A stretch of 64,000 nucleotides of DNA, taken from contig JAGQUT010000002.1 in NCBI GenBank assembly GCA_020438355.1, forward strand, positions 1-64,000. Reading direction: 5' to 3'. The notes below the pieces were generated by a model that was given only the letters and a program-made list of their open reading frames with translations, ran no database searches and was not told where the DNA came from. The position numbers and the translations under genes were made by a program. Within the stretch, counting starts at the first letter, position 1. The number at the start of each line of letters is the position of its first letter. This document shows positions 35,109 through 43,125 of this stretch, in pieces. Origin of the DNA: Solirubrobacterales bacterium (GTDB lineage Bacteria; Actinomycetota; Thermoleophilia; Solirubrobacterales; 70-9).

Positions 35109-35721
35109 TGCTGCTCCCTTCTGTTCCACCGGGAATTCCGGCGCAGGCTTCCTCAAGCGAGAGTTCGACCCCGATGAAGCTGGCGATCATTCGCTTGCCG
35201 TAGGGCGTGAGTACGGATTCGGGATGAAACTGGACTCCTTCGGCCGGAAGTTCCCGGTGACGTACACCCATCACTATGTCGCCGTAGCGTGAAGCGACTT
35301 CCAGCTCTTCTGGCACGACCCCGGCGATCAGCGAGTGGTAGCGGCCGACCGTCAGAGGGTTCGGTAGGCCGTCGTAGATCGTCCTCCCGTCGTGTTCGAT
35401 CTCGGCGCTCTTGCCGTGGATCGGCTCGCCCTGGATGACGGTGCCCCCAAAGGTCTGGACCATCGCCTGGTGACCGAGGCAGACGCCGAGGACCGGGGTT
35501 CCCGCTTCGGCAAAGGCCGGGATCACATCGAGCGAGATACCGGCCTGGTCAGGGGTGCAGGGTCCGGGGGAAACGACCAGCCGGTCGTGGCCTTCGGCCA
35601 GCAGCTCATCGACCGGGCGAACGTCGTTTCGAACCGTGGTTACCTCGGCACCCAGCTCGCCCAGGTACTGGACCAGGTTGTAGGTGAAGGAGTCGTAGTT
35701 GTCGATTACGAGAACCCGCAT
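35098..35721 (-). CDS. trpG: Anthranilate synthase glutamine amidotransferase component
   Basis: TrpG releases ammonia from glutamine for TrpE. It is a 207-aa class I amidotransferase with the opening motif VIDNYDSFTYNLVQYLG, oxyanion region VSPGPCTP, nucleophile Cys81 in GVCLGHQA, and the His-Glu pair in VQFHPES. Many bacteria share this subunit with para-aminobenzoate synthase (PabA), and no other copy is visible here. The ATG overlaps the trpE stop by one base. Confidence 0.96.
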   Translation of the reverse strand: MRVLVIDNYDSFTYNLVQYLGELGAEVTTVRNDVRPVDELLAEGHDRLVVSPGPCTPDQAGISLDVIPAFAEAGTPVLGVCLGHQAMVQTFGGTVIQGEPIHGKSAEIEHDGRTIYDGLPNPLTVGRYHSLIAGVVPEELEVASRYGDIVMGVRHRELPAEGVQFHPESVLTPYGKRMIASFIGVELSLEEACAGIPGGTEGSSSAQ

Positions 35722-37247
35722 CAGGCCCAGTCCGGGTTCTCGCAGGCGATCTCGACGGCTTTGAACATGGCCTTCGCCTTGTTGACGGACTCTTCGTACT
35801 CGTAATCGGGCCTTGCGTCGGCGACGGTCCCGCCACCGGCCTGGATGTGGACCATCCCGTCCTTGATCAGTGCGGTCCGGATGTGAATCGCGGTATCGAG
35901 GTCACCGTTCCAGGAGAGATAGCCGACCGCGCCGCCGTAGGAGCAGCGCTTCACCTTCTCCATCTCGTCGATTATCTGCATTGCCCGCACCTTTGGCGCC
36001 CCGGAAAGGGTGCCGGCAGGAAGGGCTGATCGAAGGACATCGAGGGCACCGCGGCCTTCGGGCAGGCGACCGGCGACCCGGCTGACGATGTGCATCACAT
36101 GCGAGTAAGTCTCGACCACCATCAGTTCCTCGACTTCGACGGTGCCGTACTCGGCTTCCCTGCCGATGTCGTTTCGAGCCAGGTCGACCAGCATCACGTG
36201 TTCCGAGCGCTCCTTGGGGTCGGAGATCATCTTCTCGGCCAGGCGACGGTCCTCTTCCTCGTTGGCTCCCCGCGGAGAGGTGCCGGCGATCGGCCGGATC
36301 TCGACCCGGTCGCCGTTGACCTTCAGCAGAGGCTCGGGCGAGGCCCCGGCAATCTGGAAGTCCCCGAACTCGAAGAAGTACATGTAGGGCGAAGGGTTGA
36401 TCGAACGGAGGCCCCGGTAGATGGAGAGCGCCTCGGCCTTCTGGTCAGCGCTGAATCGCTGGGACGGAACCACCTGGAAGGCGTCGCCGGCATGGATGTA
36501 CTCGACGATCCGGGCGACCATCCCCTCGAACTCCTCGCGGGTGACGTTGGAGGTGAACTCCGGCGCTTCCACGGCTTCGGTCGGGCCCGGCTCGGGCACC
36601 GGACCCCGAAGCCGCTCCCGGACCTCGCCGATCCTTTCGGCCGCAGCATTCCATGCCTCTTCGAAGCTCTCGTGCTCCTCAGCCCAGGCGCAACTGATGA
36701 TCGTGAGTTCGTTGTGGAGGTGATCGAAGGCGATCAGGACATCCGTGATCATCAGAGCCAGGTCCGGAAGCCCGAGCGGGTCCGGGTTCGGGTCACCCAG
36801 GGGTTCGATCGCCCGGACGAGGTCGTAACCGAAGAGCCCCACCGCACCACCCGCAAACGGCGGCAGGCCCTCGAGTTCGGCCACCCGGTACTGCTCCAGG
36901 TACTGCTTCACTCCGTCGTAGGGGTCGGGCGCACCGGTTCTCGAGAGAGGTTCACCCTCACCGGACATCGCGTCACCCGCAAATTCGCTGAGCTCCCCGG
37001 CCACCCACCGGATAACCCGGTGTGGACTCACCCCGACGAACGAATAGCGACCAACCTGACCGCGCTCGGCCGATTCGAGCAGGAAGCAGGGTCCGGCTCC
37101 GCGCAGCTTCAGGAGGGCGGAAACGGGAGTCTCGGTGTCATCGGTGTAGCGGAGAGCCACCGGGACGACGTTCGACCCGGGAACCAGCTTCGAGGCGCTC
37201 TCGAGGTCCGGGGTGAGGCGAGCAGCGAGATCAGGCGCGACGGCCAT
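35721..37247 (-). CDS. trpE: Anthranilate synthase component I
   Basis: TrpE converts chorismate plus ammonia to anthranilate. The 508-aa protein has the N-terminal regulatory region with the feedback-related LLESAERGQVGRYSFVG (about 55-71) and the chorismate-binding core. That core includes FQVVPSQRF, IAGTSPRGAN, LVDLARNDIGR, LPAGTLSGAPKVRAM and IRTALIKDG near the end. The LLESA motif suggests tryptophan feedback inhibition. Its first 17 nt overlap hisIE. No leader peptide rich in Trp codons and no T-box precede it. Confidence 0.96.
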   Translation of the reverse strand: MAVAPDLAARLTPDLESASKLVPGSNVVPVALRYTDDTETPVSALLKLRGAGPCFLLESAERGQVGRYSFVGVSPHRVIRWVAGELSEFAGDAMSGEGEPLSRTGAPDPYDGVKQYLEQYRVAELEGLPPFAGGAVGLFGYDLVRAIEPLGDPNPDPLGLPDLALMITDVLIAFDHLHNELTIISCAWAEEHESFEEAWNAAAERIGEVRERLRGPVPEPGPTEAVEAPEFTSNVTREEFEGMVARIVEYIHAGDAFQVVPSQRFSADQKAEALSIYRGLRSINPSPYMYFFEFGDFQIAGASPEPLLKVNGDRVEIRPIAGTSPRGANEEEDRRLAEKMISDPKERSEHVMLVDLARNDIGREAEYGTVEVEELMVVETYSHVMHIVSRVAGRLPEGRGALDVLRSALPAGTLSGAPKVRAMQIIDEMEKVKRCSYGGAVGYLSWNGDLDTAIHIRTALIKDGMVHIQAGGGTVADARPDYEYEESVNKAKAMFKAVEIACENPDWA

Positions 37248-37848
37248 TCAGGACCTCCCCCACGTCCGCAAGCGTGATCCCCCGGCTGCGAATCAGAGCG
37301 GCGAGGTGGAAAAGCTCATCTGCCGCTTCCTCCGCAACCCGGTCATCGGTCTCCTCCCTGACGGCCCGGCTGACCTCCTCTGCCTCTTCCATGACCTTCT
37401 CGCCGGCAAATTCGGGGTCCTCGAGCAGCCTCACGACATAGCTGCCTTCCGGCTTCTCTGCCAGACGCGAATCGAGGGTGCGTGAGAGCTCTGCGAGGGC
37501 TTCGGCATTGACCGGTTCCGGTGTCTCGCCAGTGGAAAGTTCGCGGTAGAAGCAGGTGCGTTCACCCGTATGGCAGGCCGGTCCAGCCGGCTCGACCAGC
37601 GCGAGGATCGCGTCGCCATCGCAGTCGACCCTGAGCTGTCTGACACGCTGAACGTTTCCTGACTCTTCGCCTTTCTGCCAGATCTTCTGTCGTGAGCGGC
37701 TGAAATAGGTGACCAGACCGGTCTCTTCGGTCAGGCGGAGAGATTCCTGGTTCATGTATGCAAGGGTCAGGACTTCACCGGAATCGGCGTCCTGGGTGAC
37801 GCAGGGGACGAGCCCGTGCTCGTCAAAATTGATCTCCACGGCGGCCAT
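37231..37848 (-). CDS. hisIE: Bifunctional phosphoribosyl-AMP cyclohydrolase / phosphoribosyl-ATP pyrophosphatase
   Basis: Histidine biosynthesis steps 2 and 3 in one protein of 205 aa. The HisI half (1-112) has TLAYMNQESL, TYFSRSRQKIWQKGEESG, DCDGDAIL and the zinc motif ACHTGERTCFY. The HisE half (about 115-205) has the MazG-like helices with GEKVMEEAEEVSRAV and EEAADELFHL. Its place ahead of trpE ties histidine and tryptophan synthesis, both of which use PRPP. The ATG overlaps the stop of the preceding lipoprotein gene (TAATG). Confidence 0.95.
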   Translation of the reverse strand: MAAVEINFDEHGLVPCVTQDADSGEVLTLAYMNQESLRLTEETGLVTYFSRSRQKIWQKGEESGNVQRVRQLRVDCDGDAILALVEPAGPACHTGERTCFYRELSTGETPEPVNAEALAELSRTLDSRLAEKPEGSYVVRLLEDPEFAGEKVMEEAEEVSRAVREETDDRVAEEAADELFHLAALIRSRGITLADVGEVLNGRRA

Positions 37849-38297
37849 TACTGGCCGTCCCCAGTCGGGGCGGGCAGTTCGCTGCCCGCCGGCTCACCAG
37901 CCTCGGCGCCGTTCAGGAGCGGGACGTACCAGCGGCCCTGCTCCCTCACGAAGTTGGCCGCGCCCCCCGCGCTTCCGGAGAACTGGACGGTGGCAACATC
38001 GCCATCCACCTCGATCGACTCCACCGTCAGTTTCGGTTGCTCGCCGACCTGCTTCAGGATCGCCCTCGTCTCGCTGACACAGCGGTCGATGTCATAGAAG
38101 GTCTCCTCGATGGCGCTCGGCTGGATCAGCAGGCAGAAAGCCGAAGCATCCTTCTCCGCGGTCGCCTGGTTCACGTCGGCGACCAGTTCGCGGATCTCCT
38201 TTTCGTCGGCTTCCGAAGTGGAGTCCTCAGAGCTGCCACAGCCACCCGCCACGAGGGCGGCTCCGAGCAGGGCACAGATTGCGGCTTTGCGCAGCAT
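37848..38297 (-). CDS. Small secreted lipoprotein, NTF2-like, unknown role
   Basis: A 149-aa lipoprotein with signal peptide and lipobox VAGGC (Cys20), then an acidic Ser/Asp/Glu linker. The domain at about 33-130 resembles NTF2-like lipoproteins: a helix ADEKEIRELVADVNQA, then DASAFC and a cysteine pair (Cys55 and the Cys of DRCVSE), and final beta strands VESIEVDGDVATVQF and GRWYVPLL. Its function is unknown. It heads the hisIE-trpEGDC operon, an odd place for a lipoprotein, and has its own -10 element. Confidence 0.75.
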   Translation of the reverse strand: MLRKAAICALLGAALVAGGCGSSEDSTSEADEKEIRELVADVNQATAEKDASAFCLLIQPSAIEETFYDIDRCVSETRAILKQVGEQPKLTVESIEVDGDVATVQFSGSAGGAANFVREQGRWYVPLLNGAEAGEPAGSELPAPTGDGQ

Positions 38298-38303
38298 GCG
38301 GCA

Positions 38304-38309
38304 ATCCTA
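38304..38309 (-). promoter_or_regulatory. -10 element of the lipoprotein-hisIE-trpEGDC operon
   Basis: TAGGAT followed by TGCCGC and ATG at 38297. This is the only promoter seen for the six overlapping or near-abutting genes downstream. Confidence 0.6.
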
Positions 38310-38347
38310 AAGAAGCCATGGTGAGACAGCAGACGGAGCCGGCCAGT

Positions 38348-38362
38348 CGAAGCTCGCCGACT
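38348..38362. repeat. Dispersed 15-mer box, isolated copy
   Basis: CGAAGCTCGCCGACT, the exact complement of the box that ends the 33021-33260 element, lies here between era and the lipoprotein gene. In this copy it is embedded in CAGTCG...CGACTG arms that can form their own hairpin. Confidence 0.7.
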
Positions 38363-38367
38363 GCTGA

Positions 38368-39297
38368 TCAGTCGATGCCGAGGCGGTCGAGCATGTCTTC
38401 GTCACGGCGCCATTTGCGCTTCACCTTGACCTGGAGGTCGAGGTGGACCTTGCCGCCGAGTTCCTGCTCGATGTCCTTGCGGGCACCGGTGCCGATCTCG
38501 CCCACCTTGAAGCCGTTCTTTCCGATCAGGATTCGTTTCTGGGAGTCAGTCTCGACCCAGAGTTCGGCTTCGACCAGCCAGAGCCCGTCGTCACGCTGGT
38601 AAATGTGGGTGACCCTGACTTCGACCGAATGAGGGATCTCGTCGCGGGTGCGGATCAGGGCCTGGCCACGGATCAGTTCGGCCAGGAGCAGCTCACGTGG
38701 CTGGTCGGAGCGTTCCTCCGGCGGATACATGTACGGACTTTCAGGAACAATCGATGCGAGGTAGGAAGCCAGCTCCGGCACCCCTTCCCCGGTCAGGGCG
38801 CTGACTGGAAAGACCTCGTCCACTCCCTCCAGACCGGCCGCCTCGACCAGCACAGGCACGATGTTCCGCCCAAGGCGGTCTGCCTTGTTGACTGCGCAGA
38901 TAATCGGCAACTGCCGTTCACCGGACCGGGCCCTGAGCAGGATACTGGCAATGAACCGGTCCCCGGCACCAACGCCCTCTTCGCCGTTGACAACCAAAAG
39001 GGCCACGTCGGCACCAGCCAGTTCGGCCTCGACCTTGTGCTGCATGCGACTGGTCAGCTCGTCCCTGGGCCGCTGGACTCCCGGCAGGTCGACCAGGACC
39101 AGTTGGGTACCTGCTTCGAGGTCGGTCGCAACACCGCGGATCGCCCGACGGGTGGTCTGCGGACGGACGGACGAGATCGCGACCTTTGCACCGACGATCG
39201 CGTTGACGAGGGTCGACTTGCCGACGTTCGGGCGACCGGCCAGACCGACGAAACCCGATCGGGTCCCCGAGCCGGCGTCATCCGGATGTTCAGTCAA
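38368..39297 (-). CDS. era: GTPase Era
   Basis: An essential GTPase that binds 16S rRNA near its 3' end during 30S assembly. It is 309 aa. G1 is GRPNVGKST (about 21-29), the switch region is TTRRAIRG, G3 is DLPGV and G4 is NKAD. The C-terminal KH domain contains KRILIGKNGFKVGEIGTGARKDIE. The start is TTG at 39297, overlapping ybeY by 8 nt. It is the last gene of yqeY-phoH-ybeY-era. Confidence 0.96.
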   Translation of the reverse strand: MTEHPDDAGSGTRSGFVGLAGRPNVGKSTLVNAIVGAKVAISSVRPQTTRRAIRGVATDLEAGTQLVLVDLPGVQRPRDELTSRMQHKVEAELAGADVALLVVNGEEGVGAGDRFIASILLRARSGERQLPIICAVNKADRLGRNIVPVLVEAAGLEGVDEVFPVSALTGEGVPELASYLASIVPESPYMYPPEERSDQPRELLLAELIRGQALIRTRDEIPHSVEVRVTHIYQRDDGLWLVEAELWVETDSQKRILIGKNGFKVGEIGTGARKDIEQELGGKVHLDLQVKVKRKWRRDEDMLDRLGID

Positions 39298-39688
39298 CTT
39301 CGGCCTCGACCGTCATTGCGGGGTCAATCCCGAGGCTGGTGACGATTCGGTCCTGCAGATCCAGCATCTCGCCCTGGTCGGTCTCATGGTCGTAGCCGCA
39401 AAGGTGAAGCACTCCGTGAACGGCTGCCTCGATCTCATTGACACAGAACTCGGGGCAGATGATCACATCACCGAGCTCAACGGGAGCGGGTGCTGTCGGG
39501 TCATCAACCGGAAAGGAAAGGACGTCGGTCGCCTTGTCCTTTCCCCGGTGTTCAAGGTTGAGTTCCCGGATCCGGGTTTCGTCCACGACTTCGATCGCGA
39601 GATGTCCTTCGGATACGCCGATCTCCTCGAGGGTCGCCGTCACGGCCGGACGGTAGACCGCCGGCACATCCTCGAGATCGAAGCTCAA
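39290..39688 (-). CDS. ybeY: Endoribonuclease YbeY
   Basis: A metal-dependent RNase involved in 16S rRNA 3' maturation and ribosome quality control. The 132-aa protein has the UPF0054 signature HGVLHLCGYDHETDQGEM with its three zinc-binding histidines, and DVLSFPVDD earlier. The TTG start overlaps the phoH stop (TTGA), and phoH-ybeY-era is a widely conserved order. Confidence 0.95.
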   Translation of the reverse strand: MSFDLEDVPAVYRPAVTATLEEIGVSEGHLAIEVVDETRIRELNLEHRGKDKATDVLSFPVDDPTAPAPVELGDVIICPEFCVNEIEAAVHGVLHLCGYDHETDQGEMLDLQDRIVTSLGIDPAMTVEAEVD

Positions 39689-40680
39689 TGGTCCTCGCTC
39701 GTTCCGGGGCGCGAGGGCACGCTCGCCTTCTTGGCCTTGCCGCGCTCCGAGTACTCGCCGTAGGCGGCGACGATCTTCTGGACGAGGCGGTGGCGGACGA
39801 CGTCCTTCCCGCCGAACCGGATGAACTTGACGTCCTCGATCCCGGTCAGGATGTCGCGGACCACGACCAGGCCGGAGTCCCGGTCGCGGGGAAGGTCGAT
39901 CTGGGTGACGTCCCCGGTCACGACCATCTTGGAGTTGAAACCGAGCCGGGTGAGGAACATCTTCATCTGCTCGGGGGTCGTGTTCTGGGCCTCGTCGAGA
40001 ATCACGAAGGCATCGTTCAGGGTCCGCCCGCGCATGAAGGCAAGCGGCGCCACTTCGATCACGCCGCGATCGAAGTATCCGTTGACCCGGTCGGGATCGA
40101 GCATGTCGTAGAGCGCGTCGAAAAGCGGGCGGAGGTATGGGTCGACCTTGGCCTGAAGGTCTCCCGGTAGGAAGCCCAGGCTCTCCCCCGCCTCTACCGC
40201 GGGCCGGGTGAGAATGATCCGCTGAACTTCCCCTTCGATCAGGGCCGCTGCGGCCATCGCCACGGCAAGAAAGGTCTTGCCGGTACCGGCTGGCCCGATC
40301 CCGAAGGTGACCGTGTTCTCGCGGATCGAGTCGACGTAAAGCTTCTGGTTGACGGTCTTCGGAACGACCCTCGTGTTGCGGTTGTGCCAGACGACGTCGT
40401 CGAGCACCTCGGCCGGGCGCCTTGAAGACTGGATCGCGTTGGTGACTGAATCGACAGTCGCCGCTTCGACCTCGTGACCGCCTTCGATCAGGCCGATCAT
40501 TTCGTCGACCAGACGAGCGGCCCGATCGTTCTCGGCGTCATCGCCCTCGAGAGTGAGCTGGTTGCCGCGCAAGTGAACGCGACTTGAGGTGCTGTCCCGC
40601 AACGCCCGGAGGACCGAATCCTCCGCACCGGCAAGATCCGCCGCGACGTCGTTGTCCAAGGTCAGGGTTCTACGCGCCAA
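39685..40680 (-). CDS. PhoH-like ATPase
   Basis: A PhoH/YbeZ-type ATPase, functionally linked to YbeY in rRNA processing. From the TTG at 40680 it is 331 aa. An N-terminal KH-like region reads VHLRGNQLTLEGDD. The PhoH domain has Walker A FGIGPAGTGKT (near 130), RPAVEAGESLGFLPGD, Walker B FVILDEAQNTTPEQMKM and VVTGDVTQIDLP. The upstream part of the frame (to 40833) overlaps yqeY and is Arg/Ser-rich, so it is not coding. TTG 40680 overlaps yqeY by 11 nt; TTG 40659 is the alternative. Confidence 0.93.
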   Translation of the reverse strand: MARRTLTLDNDVAADLAGAEDSVLRALRDSTSSRVHLRGNQLTLEGDDAENDRAARLVDEMIGLIEGGHEVEAATVDSVTNAIQSSRRPAEVLDDVVWHNRNTRVVPKTVNQKLYVDSIRENTVTFGIGPAGTGKTFLAVAMAAAALIEGEVQRIILTRPAVEAGESLGFLPGDLQAKVDPYLRPLFDALYDMLDPDRVNGYFDRGVIEVAPLAFMRGRTLNDAFVILDEAQNTTPEQMKMFLTRLGFNSKMVVTGDVTQIDLPRDRDSGLVVVRDILTGIEDVKFIRFGGKDVVRHRLVQKIVAAYGEYSERGKAKKASVPSRPGTSEDH

Positions 40681-41101
40681 GCTGCTTCCGAACCTCCGTG
40701 CTGACCCGCTTCCCGTCTGCCCTGCCGGCAACCCGATCTTTGAGCAGGCCCATGACCTGGCCCATCTGCTTCTGCTCGGTCGCGCCGCTCTCGGTGATCG
40801 CCTCGGCGACCAGCTCCGAAAGGTCCTCATCACTGAGCTGGGCGGGCAGGTAGGCGGTGATCAGTTCAGCCTCGAATCGTTCGTCCTCGGCCTGCTCGTA
40901 GCGCCCGGCATCCGCGAAGGCCTCGGCGGCTTCCATCCGCTTCTTGCGTTCACGCTGGAGAGCACCGACCTCGTCGCCCTTGCCGAGTTTGGCCTCCTGC
41001 TGGAGCACGTCCTGGATCATCCGCAGGGCGGAGGCACGCTTGCGATCGCCGTCCTTGAGCGCGGCCTGCGCATCTTCGCGAATCTTTTCGGCAACTGACA
41101 T
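40670..41101 (-). CDS. yqeY: GatB/YqeY domain protein
   Basis: A 143-aa helical protein related to the tRNA-binding tail of the GatB amidotransferase subunit. Starting at MSVAEKIREDAQAALK, it has the family pattern R-x-S-A-L-R-M-I (KRASALRMIQ), AYLPAQLSDEDL and GxVMGLLKDRVAGRADG. A role in tRNA-dependent amidation or translation is suggested for the family but is not proven. An upstream start at 41239 would add 46 unrelated residues. Confidence 0.93.
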   Translation of the reverse strand: MSVAEKIREDAQAALKDGDRKRASALRMIQDVLQQEAKLGKGDEVGALQRERKKRMEAAEAFADAGRYEQAEDERFEAELITAYLPAQLSDEDLSELVAEAITESGATEQKQMGQVMGLLKDRVAGRADGKRVSTEVRKQLGA

Positions 41102-41107
41102 GCGTCT

Positions 41108-41113
41108 AGCGTA
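41108..41113 (-). promoter_or_regulatory. -10 element of yqeY
   Basis: TACGCT followed by AGACGC and ATG at 41101. This is the promoter for yqeY-phoH-ybeY-era. Confidence 0.55.
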
Positions 41114-41150
41114 CCTGCCTCGCCCGGAGACGCTCTCGGGCGCGCTCGCC

Positions 41151-41468
41151 TCAGCCGCCCGAGGGCGGATCGGCATGGGAAGTGCGGGGCCCGAACGCGG
41201 CGAAGAAGACGGCTCCACCACCAACCAGGACCGAGCCATAGAGCAGCATGATCACGTAGGTGCCATTGACCAGGCCCAGACAGATCAGGGTCACTCCGAG
41301 CCCGAAGACGAAAGCGAAAAAGTAGCGCGGAGAACGCATTCCGAACCCGATCAGTGCTCCGGCGAGAATTGCCGCCGGAATCCAGAAGATGAAACCCACC
41401 GGCGTGATGCAGCCGAGCAGAAACAGGACTCCCACCGCGGCCCAGGCTGCGAATCGGACAGCTGTCAT
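41151..41468 (-). CDS. Small integral membrane protein, unknown
   Basis: A 105-aa protein with three to four hydrophobic segments (about 5-23, 24-45, 50-70, 72-92) and a short polar tail SHADPPSGG. I recognise no family. The ATG overlaps the murI stop by one base, so it is the last gene of hrcA-dnaJ-prmA-murI. Confidence 0.65.
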   Translation of the reverse strand: MTAVRFAAWAAVGVLFLLGCITPVGFIFWIPAAILAGALIGFGMRSPRYFFAFVFGLGVTLICLGLVNGTYVIMLLYGSVLVGGGAVFFAAFGPRTSHADPPSGG

Positions 41469-42283
41469 CAGACCTCCACTTTCACGGCCCGGCCCGCCAG
41501 CGGAAGCTGGAGGAACCTGGTGCCCACTTCGACAAATGAATCCACATCACCGGTCACGAGGAACCTGTAATCGCCTTCGACCTGACCGCTCGCCAGCTCG
41601 CCCCGGCTGGCCAGTTCACGCTGGATGGCGGCGGCGATGGCGTGACCTGCAGTCACGAGACTCACATCCCTGCCCAGCATCCGCTGAAGCATCGGCGCTA
41701 CAAGCGGGTAGTGGGTGCAGCCCAGAATCAGGGTGTCCGTTCCGGCTTCCCTCAGTGGCTGGCAATAGCCGCGAACCAGGTCGAGAACCTCCTCGTCGAA
41801 GGTCGGGCCGTCCTGGATTATCGGGGCGAGGTCCGGGGCCGCGACCTCGGTGACGGTCAGAGGCCTGCCCATCGAGTCGAGAGCCCTTCGATACGCCCCG
41901 CTCGCGACGGTGGCGGGGGTGGCGAGAACCCCGACCCTGCCGTTGCCACTGATTGTGGCCGCTATCTCGGCTTCCGGGCCCACGACGGTCACCACGGGGA
42001 CACCTGCTTGCTCTCCAAGCTTCCGGATCTCGTCGCCCGCTGCGGCGGTGGCCGAGTTGCAGGCGATGACAAGCATCTTGACGCCCCGGCCGAGCAGCTC
42101 TCCGGCGATCGCGGCGGCCCGGTCTCGGAGTTCTTCGGCGCTCTTGGTGCCGTACGGGAAGTGTCCACTGTCCCCCAGGTAGAGAAAGTCTTCGGCCGGC
42201 AGCGAAACCAGGCATTCGTGGAGGACGGTAAGCCCCCCCACCCCGGAATCAAAGACACCTATTGGAAGCTCCGAACGGCTCAA
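41468..42283 (-). CDS. murI: Glutamate racemase
   Basis: MurI makes D-glutamate for peptidoglycan. It is 271 aa. Substrate motifs are GVFDSGVGGLTVL (8-20) and YLGDSGHFPYG. Catalytic Cys residues are in VIACNSATA (about 73) and LGCTHYPL (about 188), both present. The TTG start overlaps the prmA stop (TTGA). Its place behind hrcA-dnaJ-prmA puts cell-wall precursor supply under a heat-shock-type operon. Confidence 0.96.
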   Translation of the reverse strand: MSRSELPIGVFDSGVGGLTVLHECLVSLPAEDFLYLGDSGHFPYGTKSAEELRDRAAAIAGELLGRGVKMLVIACNSATAAAGDEIRKLGEQAGVPVVTVVGPEAEIAATISGNGRVGVLATPATVASGAYRRALDSMGRPLTVTEVAAPDLAPIIQDGPTFDEEVLDLVRGYCQPLREAGTDTLILGCTHYPLVAPMLQRMLGRDVSLVTAGHAIAAAIQRELASRGELASGQVEGDYRFLVTGDVDSFVEVGTRFLQLPLAGRAVKVEV

Positions 42284-43125
42284 CTGTTTCTCCCATTATT
42301 GAACACGAGTGAGCCCCAGTCGCCCATTGCTCCGCGGCGGGTTTCGGTGAATCCGTGGCGGCCGAAAGCGTCGATGACCCTTTCGTATTCGGTTGTCAGG
42401 AGCCCGGAGCAGATCAGGGTGCGTGGCAGGTTGCCCGAGGTCAGGCCGTCCGCTACCGCTTCGAGCAGAGGCGCGGTGAGGTTGGCGACGGTGGTCGATG
42501 CCAACTGCGGAAGACCCGATTTGAGGTCGATTCGCTCGAAATGCGCGTCGACACCATTCACCTTGGCGTTTTCGCGGGCAGCGTTCACGGCGGCAATCTC
42601 GTTGTCGCAGCCTTCGAGAGGGCCCCAGCCGAGCGTTCCGGCCGCGATCGCAAGGACCCCTGAGCCGCAACCGAGATCGGTCAGGGCGCCGAACGGACCT
42701 CCCGCTGCGGCGATCTCGATCAGCGCCTCGACACAGAGCCGGGTGGTCGGATGGGCACCGGTTCCGAAAGCCTGGCCCGGATCGACCACTACCTCGGCGA
42801 GGCCTTCTCTCGCGGGCTCCCAGGGGGGCCGGATCCAGACCGCGGGCCCATGGTCCGGGTCTCCGATCAGCAGCGGCTTGTGAAAAGTCCGCCAGCGGTC
42901 GGCCCAGTCGTCGGCAACCTCGGTCGCTTCAACCTCGACGGTGCCCCCGGCGATCACGGCCTCCTCCTCGCCGAGGTCGGGCAGTTCTCCTTCGGCGCCG
43001 TAGATCGCGTATTCGACGTAGCCATCGCCGGCAACCTCCTCGACCCCGCCGGGAGCCAGAACCGTCAGTTCGGCGAGCACGAGTTCGGCCTGTTCAGGCT
43101 GGCAGCGGACCGCGAGCCTGATCAA
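42280..43125 (-). CDS. prmA: Ribosomal protein L11 methyltransferase-like
   Basis: An S-adenosylmethionine-dependent methyltransferase of 281 aa. The N-terminal substrate-recognition domain precedes [12 protein letters not shown]-like sequence ([13 protein letters not shown]), then the PrmA signature [17 protein letters not shown] and SAM motif [24 protein letters not shown] replaces the usual VANIL motif. The dnaJ-prmA order is standard. The TTG start overlaps the dnaJ stop (TTGA). Confidence 0.92.
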   Translation of the reverse strand: MIRLAVRCQPEQAELVLAELTVLAPGGVEEVAGDGYVEYAIYGAEGELPDLGEEEAVIAGGTVEVEATEVADDWADRWRTFHKPLLIGDPDHGPAVWIRPPWEPAREGLAEVVVDPGQAFGTGAHPTTRLCVEALIEIAAAGGPFGALTDLGCGSGVLAIAAGTLGWGPLEGCDNEIAAVNAARENAKVNGVDAHFERIDLKSGLPQLASTTVANLTAPLLEAVADGLTSGNLPRTLICSGLLTTEYERVIDAFGRHGFTETRRGAMGDWGSLVFNNGRNS

